The notes: generated from the letters alone by a model not told the origin. A DNA stretch of 64,000 bases from Mucilaginibacter ginsenosidivorans (GCF_007971025.1 NZ_CP042436.1:1674001-1738000), one strand, 5' to 3'; shown: positions 9,101-18,805, numbered from the stretch's first letter. Translations and numbers: made by a program.

Positions 9101-12100
9101 CGTTGTATTTCAGCGTGGTTTCCCCGACGACCCTGAACGCCACGGTCGGCAACGGCGCCAGCGGGGATGTGGTCGTTGTTACCGCAGGCGGCACGGCCAC
9201 CCAAAGCGGCTTTACCTATGCGTCACCGACCATCCAGTCGTTCAGCCCGGTACTGGCAGCGGCAGGACAGACGGTCACGATCAACGGGACAAATCTCAGC
9301 GGGGTGCAATCGGTCAAATTCGGAAATGCAGAAGCGGCCTCTTTTTCGATCGTTTCATCCTCCAAAATAACTGCTGTGACGGGTACGGGGGCCAGCGGCA
9401 ATGTCAGTGTTGCCGGTCCGGCGGGATCGGCTTCCGCTCCGGGTTTTACGTTTTTACCGCCACCCGTTATTTATGCGTTTACACCAAACGAGGGCGGAAA
9501 GGGAACCGAGATAACGATCAGCGGGGCAAACCTGACGGGCGCTTCCGTGGTTCTGGTCGGGGGGGTGGCCGCAACGATAACCGGCAGCGGGGACAGCCAG
9601 GTGAAGGCTAAGGCCGGTTCGGGGGCTTCGGGTAAGGTTTCGGTCAGGACCATCGCGGGCTTAGCGGAACTTGACGGTTTTACCTGGTATCCGGCGCCTG
9701 CGATCACTTCAGCCTCGCCGATGGCCGCCAACGCACAAACGCCGGTGGTGGTGACCGGTACCAATTTTGCGGCGATCACGCAAGTGCAGTTGGGCGGCTC
9801 GGTGGTGAACTTCAGTATCGATTCGTCTACGCAGATCACGATCGATCCTGCAAATGGCGCAAGCGGGGATATTACGATAACCGCTGCGGGCGGGACGGCT
9901 GTCCTGCCGGGGTTTACTTTTTTGGCTGCGCCGGCAATTACTTCGTTTACCTCGTCCGGCGAGGGTGCGAATGCAACGGTTACCCTGACCGGCAGTAACT
10001 TTACGGGGGTCACGGGGGTCCAGTTTGGCGGGGTGCCGGCAAAGTCCTTTTCGGTGGTGTCCACAACCAGTATAACCGCCCGGCCGGGTGCCGGGGCGAC
10101 GGGTAAGATAACCGTCACGGCCAGCGGTGGTACGGCTGCGATCCGTGGCTTCCTGTATTTGAAACCGCCTTCCATCAGTTCCTTTTCGCCGGCCTCAGGC
10201 CCTGTCGGGACGTCGCTGCAGATCAATGGCGATAACTTTAATAGTGTTGCGGCAAAGAACATCGTATTCTTTGGCCCGGTCAGAGCGCAGGTCACCAATG
10301 CGAGCCAGACGCAGCTGACGGTTACCGTGCCGGCCGGGGCGAACGGGCTGGTCTGGGTGCTCAACACGGACAAAAAACTGTCGGCCAATTCCAACCTGCC
10401 GTTTATTGTGACCAATAACAGCGGTACGGCAGGGTTCAGTAACCACCTGGACCTCCAGTTCAACGGGACGCCGGGCAGGTATGCGGTCGAGGATTTTGAC
10501 CTGGACGGCAAGCCCGATCTGCTGGTGTCGAAGGGGGATTCTTTGTTTATTCTCCGGTATGGCAGCGACCCAGCGCTTTCGCGGTCATCTTTCTCCCAAA
10601 AGATCGTCCTTGAAACGCAGCGGGGCGGGGCGTCGCCGGCGATCGGCGACGTGGACGGTGATGGCAGGATGGACATTATGTTTACCTCCTATCCAAGTAT
10701 CGTATTGCTGCATAATATCTCCACTGCGGATCATATCGCTTTTGAACAACAGGTTTTTGAAAATCTGAATGGAACATTCGACGGTATGGCGCTGCGGGAT
10801 ATGAATAGTGACGGGCGGCCGGACCTGATCGTCGGTTCGGCGGAGACGGTTTATTACCCGAATACGACGTCGGGCGGCACCATATCTTTCGGGCCGCAGA
10901 TGTACCTGGCCAATGCTTCTTCGAGCAGCAACATGGCACTGGCGATCACCGATGTCGACGGGGACGGTAAACCGGACCCGATCAATGCAAGCTCTTACCG
11001 CGGCATGTCGATATTCCATAACAATTCTGTTCCGGGGGACCTGTCTGCGGATGACTTTCCGCTTACCTATTTTACCAATTCGGGGACCTATTATGACGCC
11101 TCGGGCATCATCACGGCGGATTTTGACGGGGATGGTAAACCCGATATCGTTGAAGATAACTTTACGGGTAACCAGCTGATCATTTCCAGGAATATCGCTG
11201 TACCCGGCGCTCTCAGCGCTTCTTCGCTTGATGTGCCGGTTGCATTCTCTAATTCATCCATGCAATATTTCATGAATGCCGCCGACATGGACGGGGATGG
11301 GAAGATCGACCTGGTCGCTGCCTCGAACAACGCTGTTTATTTTGCCCGTAACCAGTCCGTTCCCGGAACGATCGCGCTGGCGGCCCCGGCGCCGCTGGTC
11401 AGCAATGTCGGTTCCGACAACCTTGCCTATATCACGACAAGCGATATGGATGGTGACGGGAGGGTGGATATCCTGCTGGTCGACGGACAGAACGGTAAAC
11501 TGTCGATCTATCATAACGGCCCGGCCGTAGTGCCGGAGATCACGTCGGTGTCACCGCTTACGGCCGGCCCGGGGATAAAAGTGACGATCAAGGGGAAGCA
11601 TTTCGACGGCACGACTTCCGTGAAGTTCGGGGGTAAGGCGGCGGCTTCTTTTACGGTCGTTTCTACGGAAAGCATCGAAGCGGTCGTGGGCGATGGTCAA
11701 ACGGGGCGTATCTCGGTGCTGACCCCGAACGGTGAGGCGACCTTCCCGGGCTTTATCTTTGCGCGGGCGCCGGTGATTACCGCCGCTGCGGCCGCTGCTG
11801 ACGGGAGCGGCCTGGTGACGATCTCGGGTAATTATTTTACGGGTGCTGCCTCGGTTTCCATCGGGGGTGTCGCGGCCAGTTCATTTACGGTTAAGGCTGA
11901 CTCCACCATCACGGCGGTGTTTACCGGCGTGAGCGGGGAACTGTCCGTGACGACGCCGGGGGGGACCGGCACGCTGGCATCGGTCACGGTCAAAGCCAAC
12001 GAAGTGATCCGTTTTCCGCCGGTTCCGGCCCATACCTACGGGGATGCTGACTTCGGCCTGGACGCGACCAGTAACAACAATGGGATACCCCTGGCTTACA

Positions 12101-13203
12101 CGCTTGATAAACCGGGTGTAGTGTCCATAACGGGCGGTCAGCTGCACATCATAACCGCGGGTACGGTAACGGTGACGGTGTCGCAGGCCGGGGACGGCCT
12201 TAATAATGCGGCAAAAAGCGTCGCGCAGGTGATCAACATCCGCAAAAGGTCGCTCACGGTCCGGGCCGGCGACCTGGTGCGCCCGTCCGGGCAGCCCAAT
12301 CCGCCTTTTTCGCTTACTTATGAAGGTTTTGTGAACGGGGACAATGAAAGTAAGCTGGGCACCCTGCCGGCGGCGGGCTGCGTGGCGACGGCGCTTTCGC
12401 CGGCCGGGAGCTACGATATCGTGGTGAGCGGCGGCACTTCGGACAGTTACGATTTCAATTATATCAAGGGCATCTTGACGGTGAGCCCGCCACAGGACAA
12501 CTTTAAGGTTGCCGCAGGCAGTGTTACCTGTAAGGGCGAAAATAACGGATCCATCAGTATTACCGCTGTGCGGGCCTCTGCTTATACGGCGGTTCTGACC
12601 GGGAACGGGTTAAGCAGGAACCTTGATTTTTCTGCGGCGGGCAGTTTTGATAACCTGGCCCCGGGCACCTATACGGTTTGTATAACGGACCCGTCGCTGG
12701 CCAATTATCAGCAATGTTTTGACCTGGTGATCACGGAACCCGCGGACCTTTCGGCCTATGCGGTGACCGATAAGAGCGCCAATACGGTTACGATCGCGCT
12801 GCATGGTGGCGCCGCCTACCGGATACAGCTTAACGGGAAAAGCTATGCGACAGCCGACAATACGATTACGCTGCCGCTCGAGGCCGGTAGTAATAAATTA
12901 ACGGTGACCACCGATAAGCTTTGCCAGGGCAGGATCGAGCAGATCATCAATATCTCCGGTAACCAGGCGCCTTATCCCAACCCGTTTGAAAATTTGTTGT
13001 ATGTCAATATCGGGGAGGTCCCGGCTCAGCGCGCGGCGTTCAAAATCTACAGTGCTTCAACGGGTGCGCTTAAGCTCGAAAAAGAATACCATGCCCAGTC
13101 CGGCGTGATCACGCTGGATGTTTCCGGTCTGGATATGGGTGTTTATTTTATTCACGTGGTGGTGGACTCGAGGGAGACCGTCTATAAAATTATTAAGAAA
13201 TGA
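6115..13203 (+). CDS. Giant secreted multidomain protein: NHL, about 15 IPT/TIG, FG-GAP, T9SS sorting domain
   Basis: 2362 aa with a signal peptide (cleavage after about VRAQ, residue 22). An NHL/six-bladed propeller spans about 85-400 (repeated DG-x-N-S-x-I-R-K-I-T-P units). Thirteen tandem IPT/TIG domains of about 78 aa follow, each opening with I-x-S-F-x-P and G-x-x-(V/I)-T-I-x-G-x-N-F. Then come seven FG-GAP/VCBS calcium loops (D-x-D-G-D-G-x-x-D from about 1460 to 1790), two more TIG domains, an MBG/YDG-like region (about 1965-2120), a SprB-like repeat, and a C-terminal type A sorting signal (PYPNPF, ending VYKIIKK). Such tails route proteins through the type IX secretion system to the surface. 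Probable adhesin or surface polymer-binding protein. It overlaps the next gene by 4 nt (ATGA). Confidence 0.9.
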   Translation: MSKSLIYTIFFGLLMPFAVRAQAPDISYPVPPKIFIAKPMTPLKVSNAGGAVPGQLFPQVSLLTPVNSNSLAIQYFVRLPSGDIYGIQYGAIYHIKPDGTYDLFAGGSSYGYMDGQGTAAGFGEMGGITKDGQGNLYVTDNNYRDGLNSRIRKITPGGLVSTYAQGLQGPLGIAAGQGGVLYVAETSGKIMKVATDGTVSLLAGKGSPGADDGTGANASFGYPGGITTDRAGNIFMADQQNNRIRKITPDGVVTTVAGSDKYGSDDGVGTAASFSNPTAVQVDSKGNLLVSDGNSLLRRISAGGVVTTISPNFYDKTGQPVYSNLPGRVIIDENDNVIACAADGFYLLSMLGYNIAPLLPAGLTFGADGTISGTPTALAAPANYKITASNAQGISSATVSLAVVIPPDPPVITSFSPDTAYPGGSITITGNYFTGVTKVTIGGKQEPFYNVTPTAITADINTGTPSGEVTVTTPNGTARRAGFTIFPPPVITSFAPVTAGKGATITITGTGFKGAVQVMIGGQYASFKVISPTQIDAVVGDGASGDIFVYGPGGESTVPGFTFISPPAISSVSPASAGAGATVTINGSNFSNATSVKFGTTAAGSFTVNSATKITAVVAAGSSDGITVSTPGGTATFSSFSFKAPPVITGTSTMKGGNNSVITIYGTNLDGAIVTIGGVPATVTANYTNQIYATLGIGGASGDIVVVTPGGTATLPGFTWIAPPAIASFTPQTAAAGEKISIKGSNLSETSAVSFGGVYATFKVISDGEIEATVPDGAGGAVMVTTPGGSAGVPGFVYKGPSISSFLPVQAGKGQTVTIQGSNFNGATGVSFGGVPATSFRVISATQVSAVVGAGRSGSVTVTTPSGSGSLAGFQHPGPYILSFSPAYAGDLYIMPVTITGNNFTGATAVSFGGVPAASFTVISATSIQATPAKSVSGDVMVTTPLGTDSRPGFTWAPVPAITSISPSSQVSGSMVTITGTGFVGVTSVRFGGVPALYFSVVSPTTLNATVGNGASGDVVVVTAGGTATQSGFTYASPTIQSFSPVLAAAGQTVTINGTNLSGVQSVKFGNAEAASFSIVSSSKITAVTGTGASGNVSVAGPAGSASAPGFTFLPPPVIYAFTPNEGGKGTEITISGANLTGASVVLVGGVAATITGSGDSQVKAKAGSGASGKVSVRTIAGLAELDGFTWYPAPAITSASPMAANAQTPVVVTGTNFAAITQVQLGGSVVNFSIDSSTQITIDPANGASGDITITAAGGTAVLPGFTFLAAPAITSFTSSGEGANATVTLTGSNFTGVTGVQFGGVPAKSFSVVSTTSITARPGAGATGKITVTASGGTAAIRGFLYLKPPSISSFSPASGPVGTSLQINGDNFNSVAAKNIVFFGPVRAQVTNASQTQLTVTVPAGANGLVWVLNTDKKLSANSNLPFIVTNNSGTAGFSNHLDLQFNGTPGRYAVEDFDLDGKPDLLVSKGDSLFILRYGSDPALSRSSFSQKIVLETQRGGASPAIGDVDGDGRMDIMFTSYPSIVLLHNISTADHIAFEQQVFENLNGTFDGMALRDMNSDGRPDLIVGSAETVYYPNTTSGGTISFGPQMYLANASSSSNMALAITDVDGDGKPDPINASSYRGMSIFHNNSVPGDLSADDFPLTYFTNSGTYYDASGIITADFDGDGKPDIVEDNFTGNQLIISRNIAVPGALSASSLDVPVAFSNSSMQYFMNAADMDGDGKIDLVAASNNAVYFARNQSVPGTIALAAPAPLVSNVGSDNLAYITTSDMDGDGRVDILLVDGQNGKLSIYHNGPAVVPEITSVSPLTAGPGIKVTIKGKHFDGTTSVKFGGKAAASFTVVSTESIEAVVGDGQTGRISVLTPNGEATFPGFIFARAPVITAAAAAADGSGLVTISGNYFTGAASVSIGGVAASSFTVKADSTITAVFTGVSGELSVTTPGGTGTLASVTVKANEVIRFPPVPAHTYGDADFGLDATSNNNGIPLAYTLDKPGVVSITGGQLHIITAGTVTVTVSQAGDGLNNAAKSVAQVINIRKRSLTVRAGDLVRPSGQPNPPFSLTYEGFVNGDNESKLGTLPAAGCVATALSPAGSYDIVVSGGTSDSYDFNYIKGILTVSPPQDNFKVAAGSVTCKGENNGSISITAVRASAYTAVLTGNGLSRNLDFSAAGSFDNLAPGTYTVCITDPSLANYQQCFDLVITEPADLSAYAVTDKSANTVTIALHGGAAYRIQLNGKSYATADNTITLPLEAGSNKLTVTTDKLCQGRIEQIINISGNQAPYPNPFENLLYVNIGEVPAQRAAFKIYSASTGALKLEKEYHAQSGVITLDVSGLDMGVYFIHVVVDSRETVYKIIKK

Positions 13204-13895
13204 AACAAGCGATATTTTTTTTATTGGGAGCGATCGTGCTGGCGGGCTGTGGCAAGGCCGGCGGGGGTAAAGGGGACAATCCTGTGCCGCAGCAGGGTAA
13301 AATCGCGTTGCTGTCGCCTGCTCAGAATGAGCTTTGTACGCAGGGTTCGGTCATTTCCGCTGCTGAAAGCACGGTTACTTTGAAATGGTCGGGCTTTAGT
13401 GGCAGCAACAGCTACGAGCTGACGATCAAAAACCTGGCGGACGGCTCGGCCGAAACCCGGACAACGGGGGAAACGCAGGCGGCTGTGACGCTGGAGCGGA
13501 ACATGCCTTATTCCTGGTCGGTTATTTCCAGGTCGGCGGCGAATGCGGTTCTCGCGAAAAGCGAGGTATGGAAATTCTATAATTCCGGGCCTGCGGGTAT
13601 TGACTATGCGCCTTTTCCAGCTGAAATTGTTTCGCCGGCGGTCAACGAGGCGGTTACGGTCAGCGATGGCAGGGTAAACCTGGTCTGGCATGCTACGGAT
13701 GTGGATAACGACATTGTCAGCTATGATGTTTACCTTGGCGAAACGTCCCAGCCTGCCCTGGTGGCAAGTGCCGTTACGGCATCTGCGACCTCGGCGGATG
13801 TGTCTGCGGGCAAAACGTATTACTGGAAGGTGGTGACGCGGGATGCGAAGGGGAATACTTCGGATTCGGGGGTCTTTGAATTTATGACGAAATGA
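13200..13895 (+). CDS. Lipoprotein with two fibronectin III-like domains
   Basis: 231 aa. The N-terminus MKQAIFFLLGAIVLAGCGKAG is a lipobox with the lipidated Cys at 17. A Gly-rich linker is followed by two β-sandwich repeats, about 40-120 and 140-230, each ending with the tryptophan/tyrosine pattern of FN3-like domains (YSWSV, then WKFYN; YYWKV, then FEFMTK). Translation is coupled to the giant adhesin by the ATGA overlap, so the two probably act together at the outer membrane, for example as an anchor or partner. No enzyme motif. Confidence 0.75.
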   Translation: MKQAIFFLLGAIVLAGCGKAGGGKGDNPVPQQGKIALLSPAQNELCTQGSVISAAESTVTLKWSGFSGSNSYELTIKNLADGSAETRTTGETQAAVTLERNMPYSWSVISRSAANAVLAKSEVWKFYNSGPAGIDYAPFPAEIVSPAVNEAVTVSDGRVNLVWHATDVDNDIVSYDVYLGETSQPALVASAVTASATSADVSAGKTYYWKVVTRDAKGNTSDSGVFEFMTK

Positions 13896-13916
13896 CGGGA
13901 GCGGCCGGCCGGGTGC

Positions 13917-13940
13917 GGTAAAGCAGAGCCCTGCTTTACC
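13917..13940 (+). terminator. Hairpin after adhesin/lipoprotein operon
   Basis: Arms GGTAAAGCAG and CTGCTTTACC around AGCC, a perfect 10-bp stem 21 nt after the stop. It is followed by GGGCTTTG rather than a clean U-run, so termination is likely but not typical. The remaining sequence to 14405 shows no convincing gene. Confidence 0.5.
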
Positions 13941-14405
13941 GGGCTTTGTCAATTACCTGGCCCGCTTGGCCAGCCGGATCGCAGGCAGGGAGTGAATTGT
14001 TCAGGAATAAATTTCTGTCCATTTACTGTACAATTGCATTACTCACGCCTTGTCTATACGTTTATATCCGGGTTTTTGTAATCCCTGTGCCGAACCGGAT
14101 ACACTTTTCGATATTCTCCTTCATGACAGCATGGCTAACCAGCCGGGTCTCATTATGCCGCTTATTATACCGTTAATTAAAAGCAAAATAATATCGCCGC
14201 GTATATCAGTAAAGAACTCCCTGCGCCACCGTGGTATATTTGAACCTGGTCCCTTTTTTTCAGCGATGGGTTAAGCAAATTTCGATAAAATAACCACGGT
14301 GATTTTTACCAGGTCTGATACCATGTTGTAGGCTGAATTTACCGTGCCAGCAGCTGTATTTGTAAAGCTAACCTCACCGGCATGCAAGTGCACGGGATCA
14401 ACCCG

Positions 14406-14918
14406 CTAATAGACCAGGATGCCATAGCAGCCAATACCTATCGCACCGAAATCGATCCTGCCGGGATTCTGATTAATTTCACCGACTTCCAGCGTTTGAC
14501 CCGGAGAAAGGGTTACCGTGTTCGCCGATGACCATTGTATCAAATTAAGAGAAAAATTTATTGTATAGCTAAATGTCAGATAATGACCGGTGAGATTTTG
14601 GATTTTTAATACCGTGCTGTAACGATTTTGGCTGCAGCCGCTAACGAATGTCTTATCCGTCTGTATAAAGTTGAAGGTTGCAAACGGCACGGGTACACCC
14701 AACTCGAACACGTTGATGTCACGCCGGTAAACATCAATTGTTGGTACGCAGCAGGATCCGTCATCCTGCGTTGCACTTGCATTATAGTTGGTTGCTTCTT
14801 TGTTGGTGCAGCCTTTAATGGCAGGAGGAATATTGTTTTGACGGCATGCGATTACACCTAAGGTTAAAATAACAGGGGCTGCTATAATGGAAACAGCATT
14901 TTTGGTGATTGTTTTCAT
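14406..14918 (-). CDS. Lipoprotein with a CTN-x-ATNYN-x-DDGSC calcium-loop-like motif
   Basis: 170 aa. A hydrophobic N-terminus ends at VIACRQ, a lipobox with Cys25. Residues 36-56 match the short motif C-x-N-x-x-A-x-N-Y-x-x-x-A-x-x-D-D-G-S-C that is frequent in secreted Bacteroidota proteins; the two Cys probably bridge and the acidic residues may bind a metal. The rest is a predicted β-sandwich (repeated F/Y-x-F, T-V-T-L). It is probably outer-membrane attached. The 362-nt upstream region to 15280 has no gene but contains a CCCGTGAAAACCCCC site at 15168, a relative of the palindrome at 5477. Confidence 0.65.
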   Translation of the reverse strand: MKTITKNAVSIIAAPVILTLGVIACRQNNIPPAIKGCTNKEATNYNASATQDDGSCCVPTIDVYRRDINVFELGVPVPFATFNFIQTDKTFVSGCSQNRYSTVLKIQNLTGHYLTFSYTINFSLNLIQWSSANTVTLSPGQTLEVGEINQNPGRIDFGAIGIGCYGILVY

Positions 14919-15167
14919 GGCTTTGCTGAATTAATGAATGAACTCAATGAGATAATGATGACCTGCCCGGGGAGCCGGGAACCGACCAGGAGCGAAGTGA
15001 CATTTTTGGACAGTCTGATAGCTCCTGTAGCAACTGAACCTGTATCGGCAAAACGATCAACTGGTGATGGCCCGGTAAATCGGAACATGGTTTAACTGGA
15101 TTAAAATACCAATGCTAAAATCCTCAAAACCAAACAAATGCCAGCAGGGAAAAATCCCCTTTTTGTG

Positions 15168-15182
15168 CCCGTGAAAACCCCC
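15168..15182. promoter_or_regulatory. CCCGTGAAAACCCCC site
   Basis: Half of the CCGTG-AAAA-CACGG palindrome, 250 nt upstream of the lipoprotein start and 98 nt beyond the response regulator stop. Regulatory role inferred from the recurrence of the motif. Confidence 0.3.
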
Positions 15183-15280
15183 TCGGGAGAAATTAAGAGA
15201 AGGAGAATCACCTGAGCAAAGTTATCCCGGCCGCTGATTGTTGCCTTTTGAGAGTTGGGACTGTCTTTTTGCCCGAATGG

Positions 15281-15916
15281 TCAGATAAGTTGATGATGCA
15301 CCGCGTACATCGCCAGACCCACGCGGTTTTTAACTTCGAGCTTACGGAAAAGGTCCTCGCGATAACCATCAATCGTTTTTGCGCTCAGGCACATCCGATC
15401 GGCGATCTCCTTGTAGGTCAGTTCAGTCGCTGCCAGCCGGAGGAACTCAATTTCCCGGCCTCGTAACGGCGATACCGGTGAGGTCTCGGCGACCCGTGCT
15501 GTATGTTTAACCAGGTAATTGGTCACGAATCTGGGATAATGGAGCCCGCCGCTCCGTACGGTATCGAGCGCGGACCTGAACTCCTCGATTTCGGCATCTT
15601 TTAGAACATAACCCGAGATACCGTTCCTGACCATTTTGATAACCGTCTCTTCGTTATGATTCATGGATAAGATGATCACACGGATATCCGGGTAATGTGC
15701 CTTAAGCCAAAGGACCGTGTCAAAGCCATTCATGTCCGGCATATTGTTATCTAGGAGAACGATGTCCGGCTTGCGCTTGGGATTGACCTTTTCCGTGAAA
15801 TCTTTGCCGTTGTCGCTGCAAAACAGTACCTCATAGTCATCGAAGGTTGCGACTAGAACGGCTAGGCTCTTCAGGAAGAGTTTGTGATCGTCTACTATGG
15901 CAAGTGATGTCTTCAT
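15281..15916 (-). CDS. NarL/FixJ-type response regulator
   Basis: 211 aa. Receiver domain at 1-120 with acidic pocket DD (residues 9-10), phospho-acceptor Asp in IVLLDNNMP (about 56), Ser in IILSM (about 84) and Lys in VLKDAE (about 107). LuxR-type HTH at 145-205, with REIEFLRLAATELTYKEIADRM followed by the recognition helix SAKTIDGYREDLFRKL. The start overlaps the stop of the kinase gene by 4 nt, so this is a cognate pair. Its targets may be the divergent and neighbouring genes that carry the TTTTCAC-type repeats. Confidence 0.92.
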   Translation of the reverse strand: MKTSLAIVDDHKLFLKSLAVLVATFDDYEVLFCSDNGKDFTEKVNPKRKPDIVLLDNNMPDMNGFDTVLWLKAHYPDIRVIILSMNHNEETVIKMVRNGISGYVLKDAEIEEFRSALDTVRSGGLHYPRFVTNYLVKHTARVAETSPVSPLRGREIEFLRLAATELTYKEIADRMCLSAKTIDGYREDLFRKLEVKNRVGLAMYAVHHQLI

Positions 15917-18771
15917 TTTTTTGGTTTTTGTATCACCACGCTGATTTCTGTACCCTGCTCCTTTTCGGAAAGAACAGAAAGCACACCTCCGGCCATTGCC
16001 GCTCTTTTTTGCATGTTGGATATACCTAATCCTTCATGGGCGCTTGTTTGCTCAAAACCCGAACCATCGTCGCGCACTGCGATCCTGAAACGTTTCGAAG
16101 TGCTGCTCACCGTGATCCAAATGTGCTTTGCATCGGCATGCTTCAAAATATTATTGACCGCTTCCTGGAAGATACGGTATACGAGCAGTTCGGTTTGGTC
16201 GTCCAGGAACCCGTCCTGCCAGTCGATATTCACCGAAGCATCGATTTTTTTTGCCAAGTTCAGGCGTTCCGCGTCCCTTTTTATACTTTCTACCAGGTCG
16301 TGCATGAGCAATTTTCCGTAATAAAGGTTGTGTGTAAAATCCCGGAGGTTTCCGATTACCTCGTTCAGGATGGATTTGGCTTCCTCGAGCTGGCCAGGGG
16401 CGCCCATGCCCAGGTTAAGCTTGATCACTGACAAGGCCTGGCCGATATCGTCATGAATATCCCGGCTGATCGACTGGCGCTCTTTTTCCACTGCCAGTTC
16501 CTTTTCAAAATACAGCCTTTGCCGCGTCAGCTTCATATGGTAATAAATACGGATGGCCAGGAAGATCAGCAGAGCGATAGTTATCGCGGCAAACACGTTA
16601 AACCAGGTCGTCTGCCACCAGGCAGGGGGAATAGTCAGCCTGCAGGTTACACTATTGCTGCTTGGCCCCAATACAGGATGCCAGGCCCGAGTCTCAAAAA
16701 CGTAGTTCCCGGGAGCAAGAGAAGCAAAGTGTACGACGTTAAGCCCCGCCCGCAGGAAACGCCAGTTGCCCCCCCGGGTATCCGCAAAACGGTATTGGTA
16801 ACGGGTTTCCTCTGGTGATCGCAGTGCAGGGAAGGACAGTACAAATTCTACATCGCTTAGGGCATGGCTGTAGCTGATCCGCGACCCGGATAATGTATCG
16901 GCGCCGTTAAAGATGGCGTAAGTTATTGCGCATGGTAACGCGGCTTGCACATCGAGGTTCTTCAGCGGTTCGCTGTATATTGTTTCCCGTGACAGGATGT
17001 AAACGGAATCGTTTGTAGCGACGATGTCCCGCATATCCATATCTTCGCCGAACCGCTCGCCCTCGAGCTTGTCTGATCTTAAATTCATCAACAGCTGCTC
17101 ACCTGGTCCCGCGAGTAGTATATGGCTCCCGATCACTTTCATATCGCGGATCTCCGCCAAAGGCAAACGGTCTGCACTTATTGCCAGTCTGGTCTTCCCG
17201 GTTTCATGAACGATAATGCCTTTTTCTTTAACCGCGATGAATTCTTTTGACCCGGTGGAACATAGTGCTGATGCATCGATGTCTTTCTCCCCGAAACGGA
17301 TGTACCGCCTTTTGTGCTTGTCAAATTCAATGACTTTCCTTTTGACGCCGGCAATGAAGCAATGCCTCACTGTATCATAGCAGATGCCGGTGATAAAGTC
17401 CGGCGGGCGGGGTCTTCCGGTGTAGTGGCTGAATTCTGCAGGGAGCAGGTTTTCCTGGGAGAGCAGCGGGCTGTCCGGCCTGAGCAGATGGCCGAATAGG
17501 CCGTCGGTATGGAGGACCAGCCCGTCCCCTCCTGCAGTCTTGAGTGAATCTGAAAATATCCACCCTACCCTTGTTGTCTTTCGCAGGGAATCGTCATATA
17601 TAAATGTGGCGAGTCCGCCGTCGAATAGATAGCGGTGATGGGAAATCCTTTGCACATGAATTAATGGATACCGGACGCTGTCCGTATTAAAAATTAGTGC
17701 AATTTTACGCTGTTCAGGATCAATCAAATATATTTTTCCGGAATTGGTGCCGGCAATCAATCCGGAATGGTCCACTGCTATCGATGCAATTTGTTCACCA
17801 GGTATATCCAGGCGCTTTCTGGCTGGTATGTACGGCAGCATGAAAAGCCCTCGGTCCCGCGTGACGAACCATAAGTTACCTTCCCGGTCACACGCGAGGT
17901 CCCGCATATTATACCCCGGGAATTGGCGCCCGTCGCTGCAATAAATTGTATTAATACCACCATACCATAAAGTGCCATCCGGCTCCGAAGCCGTGCCCAG
18001 TAACCGGTCGTTTGGAAGTACAGCCCGCCACGACGGTGTAATTGCAGAGCCATTGAACCCGAGAACGCCCAGCCGTGAGTAGTTTATGACCGGCGCATTT
18101 ATTTCTGCGAATAATACTGTGCCCGATGAATTCGACTGGTAGATCATACCGAAGGCGTCTTTGCGGTCGCGGCTGATAATGTTGTTGAGCTTCCTGAACC
18201 CCCGCCTCTGCGAGAAGGAAAAAATATCGCCTGTTGGCATGTTGTATACAAAGATATGACCCGAGATGGCAAAAATATTAGTGGCTTGCTCGTCGATCGC
18301 GGGGAAATCATTGTGGTGGCGGTAGCCTTTGCAGGAAAGGCTTTTGCTGTCGAACAGGTATAAGCCTGACTCCGAGGTCACGTAAACTTGGTGGTCATGA
18401 TAAAGGAGGCATTGAAAACGATCATTCTTTGATTTCCGCCGGAGAAGCCGCGGCTTTTGTTGATCTTTCAGGTAATACAGGTTGGTTTTATCGCCTGTCA
18501 GCCAGATCCCACCCTGCTCATCCTGTATGATGTGGTCGATCTCTTGATTTCCCGGGCCAAGAGGTACAGCAGAAGCGATGATGCCATCATATCTCGAAAC
18601 ACCGCCTTTATGGCCGATCCATAAATAGCCGTCACGGTCAATAAACAAACATTTGATCGTCCGCCCTGGTAAAATATTTTTGTAGATCAGGACGGTTGAT
18701 TCTGCTCCGTTAACCGAAAAGTGCCATGACATGGCGATGAAAAAAATCAGATATTTTGACCAGAGGCTCAT
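15913..18771 (-). CDS. Beta-propeller sensor histidine kinase (Y_Y_Y/HisKA_3)
   Basis: 952 aa. Signal peptide, then a periplasmic propeller of reg_prop-type repeats (for example DGYLWIGHKGGVSRYDG at about 47-63 and DREGNLWFVTRDRGLFML at about 292). A Y_Y_Y immunoglobulin-like domain lies at about 630-715 and one transmembrane helix at about 722-744. A HisKA_3 dimerisation helix follows, with the phospho-acceptor His in SRDIHDDIGQ (about 772), and a HATPase_c domain with FQEAVNNILKHA (N box), DDGSGF (G1) and GLGISNM. Unlike classic hybrid sensors of polysaccharide loci it lacks its own receiver and AraC output and relies on the response regulator encoded next. It probably senses an extracellular ligand, possibly a glycan. 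Confidence 0.9.
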   Translation of the reverse strand: MSLWSKYLIFFIAMSWHFSVNGAESTVLIYKNILPGRTIKCLFIDRDGYLWIGHKGGVSRYDGIIASAVPLGPGNQEIDHIIQDEQGGIWLTGDKTNLYYLKDQQKPRLLRRKSKNDRFQCLLYHDHQVYVTSESGLYLFDSKSLSCKGYRHHNDFPAIDEQATNIFAISGHIFVYNMPTGDIFSFSQRRGFRKLNNIISRDRKDAFGMIYQSNSSGTVLFAEINAPVINYSRLGVLGFNGSAITPSWRAVLPNDRLLGTASEPDGTLWYGGINTIYCSDGRQFPGYNMRDLACDREGNLWFVTRDRGLFMLPYIPARKRLDIPGEQIASIAVDHSGLIAGTNSGKIYLIDPEQRKIALIFNTDSVRYPLIHVQRISHHRYLFDGGLATFIYDDSLRKTTRVGWIFSDSLKTAGGDGLVLHTDGLFGHLLRPDSPLLSQENLLPAEFSHYTGRPRPPDFITGICYDTVRHCFIAGVKRKVIEFDKHKRRYIRFGEKDIDASALCSTGSKEFIAVKEKGIIVHETGKTRLAISADRLPLAEIRDMKVIGSHILLAGPGEQLLMNLRSDKLEGERFGEDMDMRDIVATNDSVYILSRETIYSEPLKNLDVQAALPCAITYAIFNGADTLSGSRISYSHALSDVEFVLSFPALRSPEETRYQYRFADTRGGNWRFLRAGLNVVHFASLAPGNYVFETRAWHPVLGPSSNSVTCRLTIPPAWWQTTWFNVFAAITIALLIFLAIRIYYHMKLTRQRLYFEKELAVEKERQSISRDIHDDIGQALSVIKLNLGMGAPGQLEEAKSILNEVIGNLRDFTHNLYYGKLLMHDLVESIKRDAERLNLAKKIDASVNIDWQDGFLDDQTELLVYRIFQEAVNNILKHADAKHIWITVSSTSKRFRIAVRDDGSGFEQTSAHEGLGISNMQKRAAMAGGVLSVLSEKEQGTEISVVIQKPKK

Positions 18772-18805
18772 AGAAATGAAGATACTATGAAAAAACGGAC
18801 TTGAC

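Noticed and set aside
9471..10676. 401-codon open frame on the minus strand inside the giant adhesin.
   Set aside because: Opposite strand of tandem TIG repeats; low-complexity P/A/V protein without a domain.
13946..14274. Two overlapping short plus-strand frames after the adhesin lipoprotein.
   Set aside because: No signal, no motif, poor codon pattern and no plausible start context.
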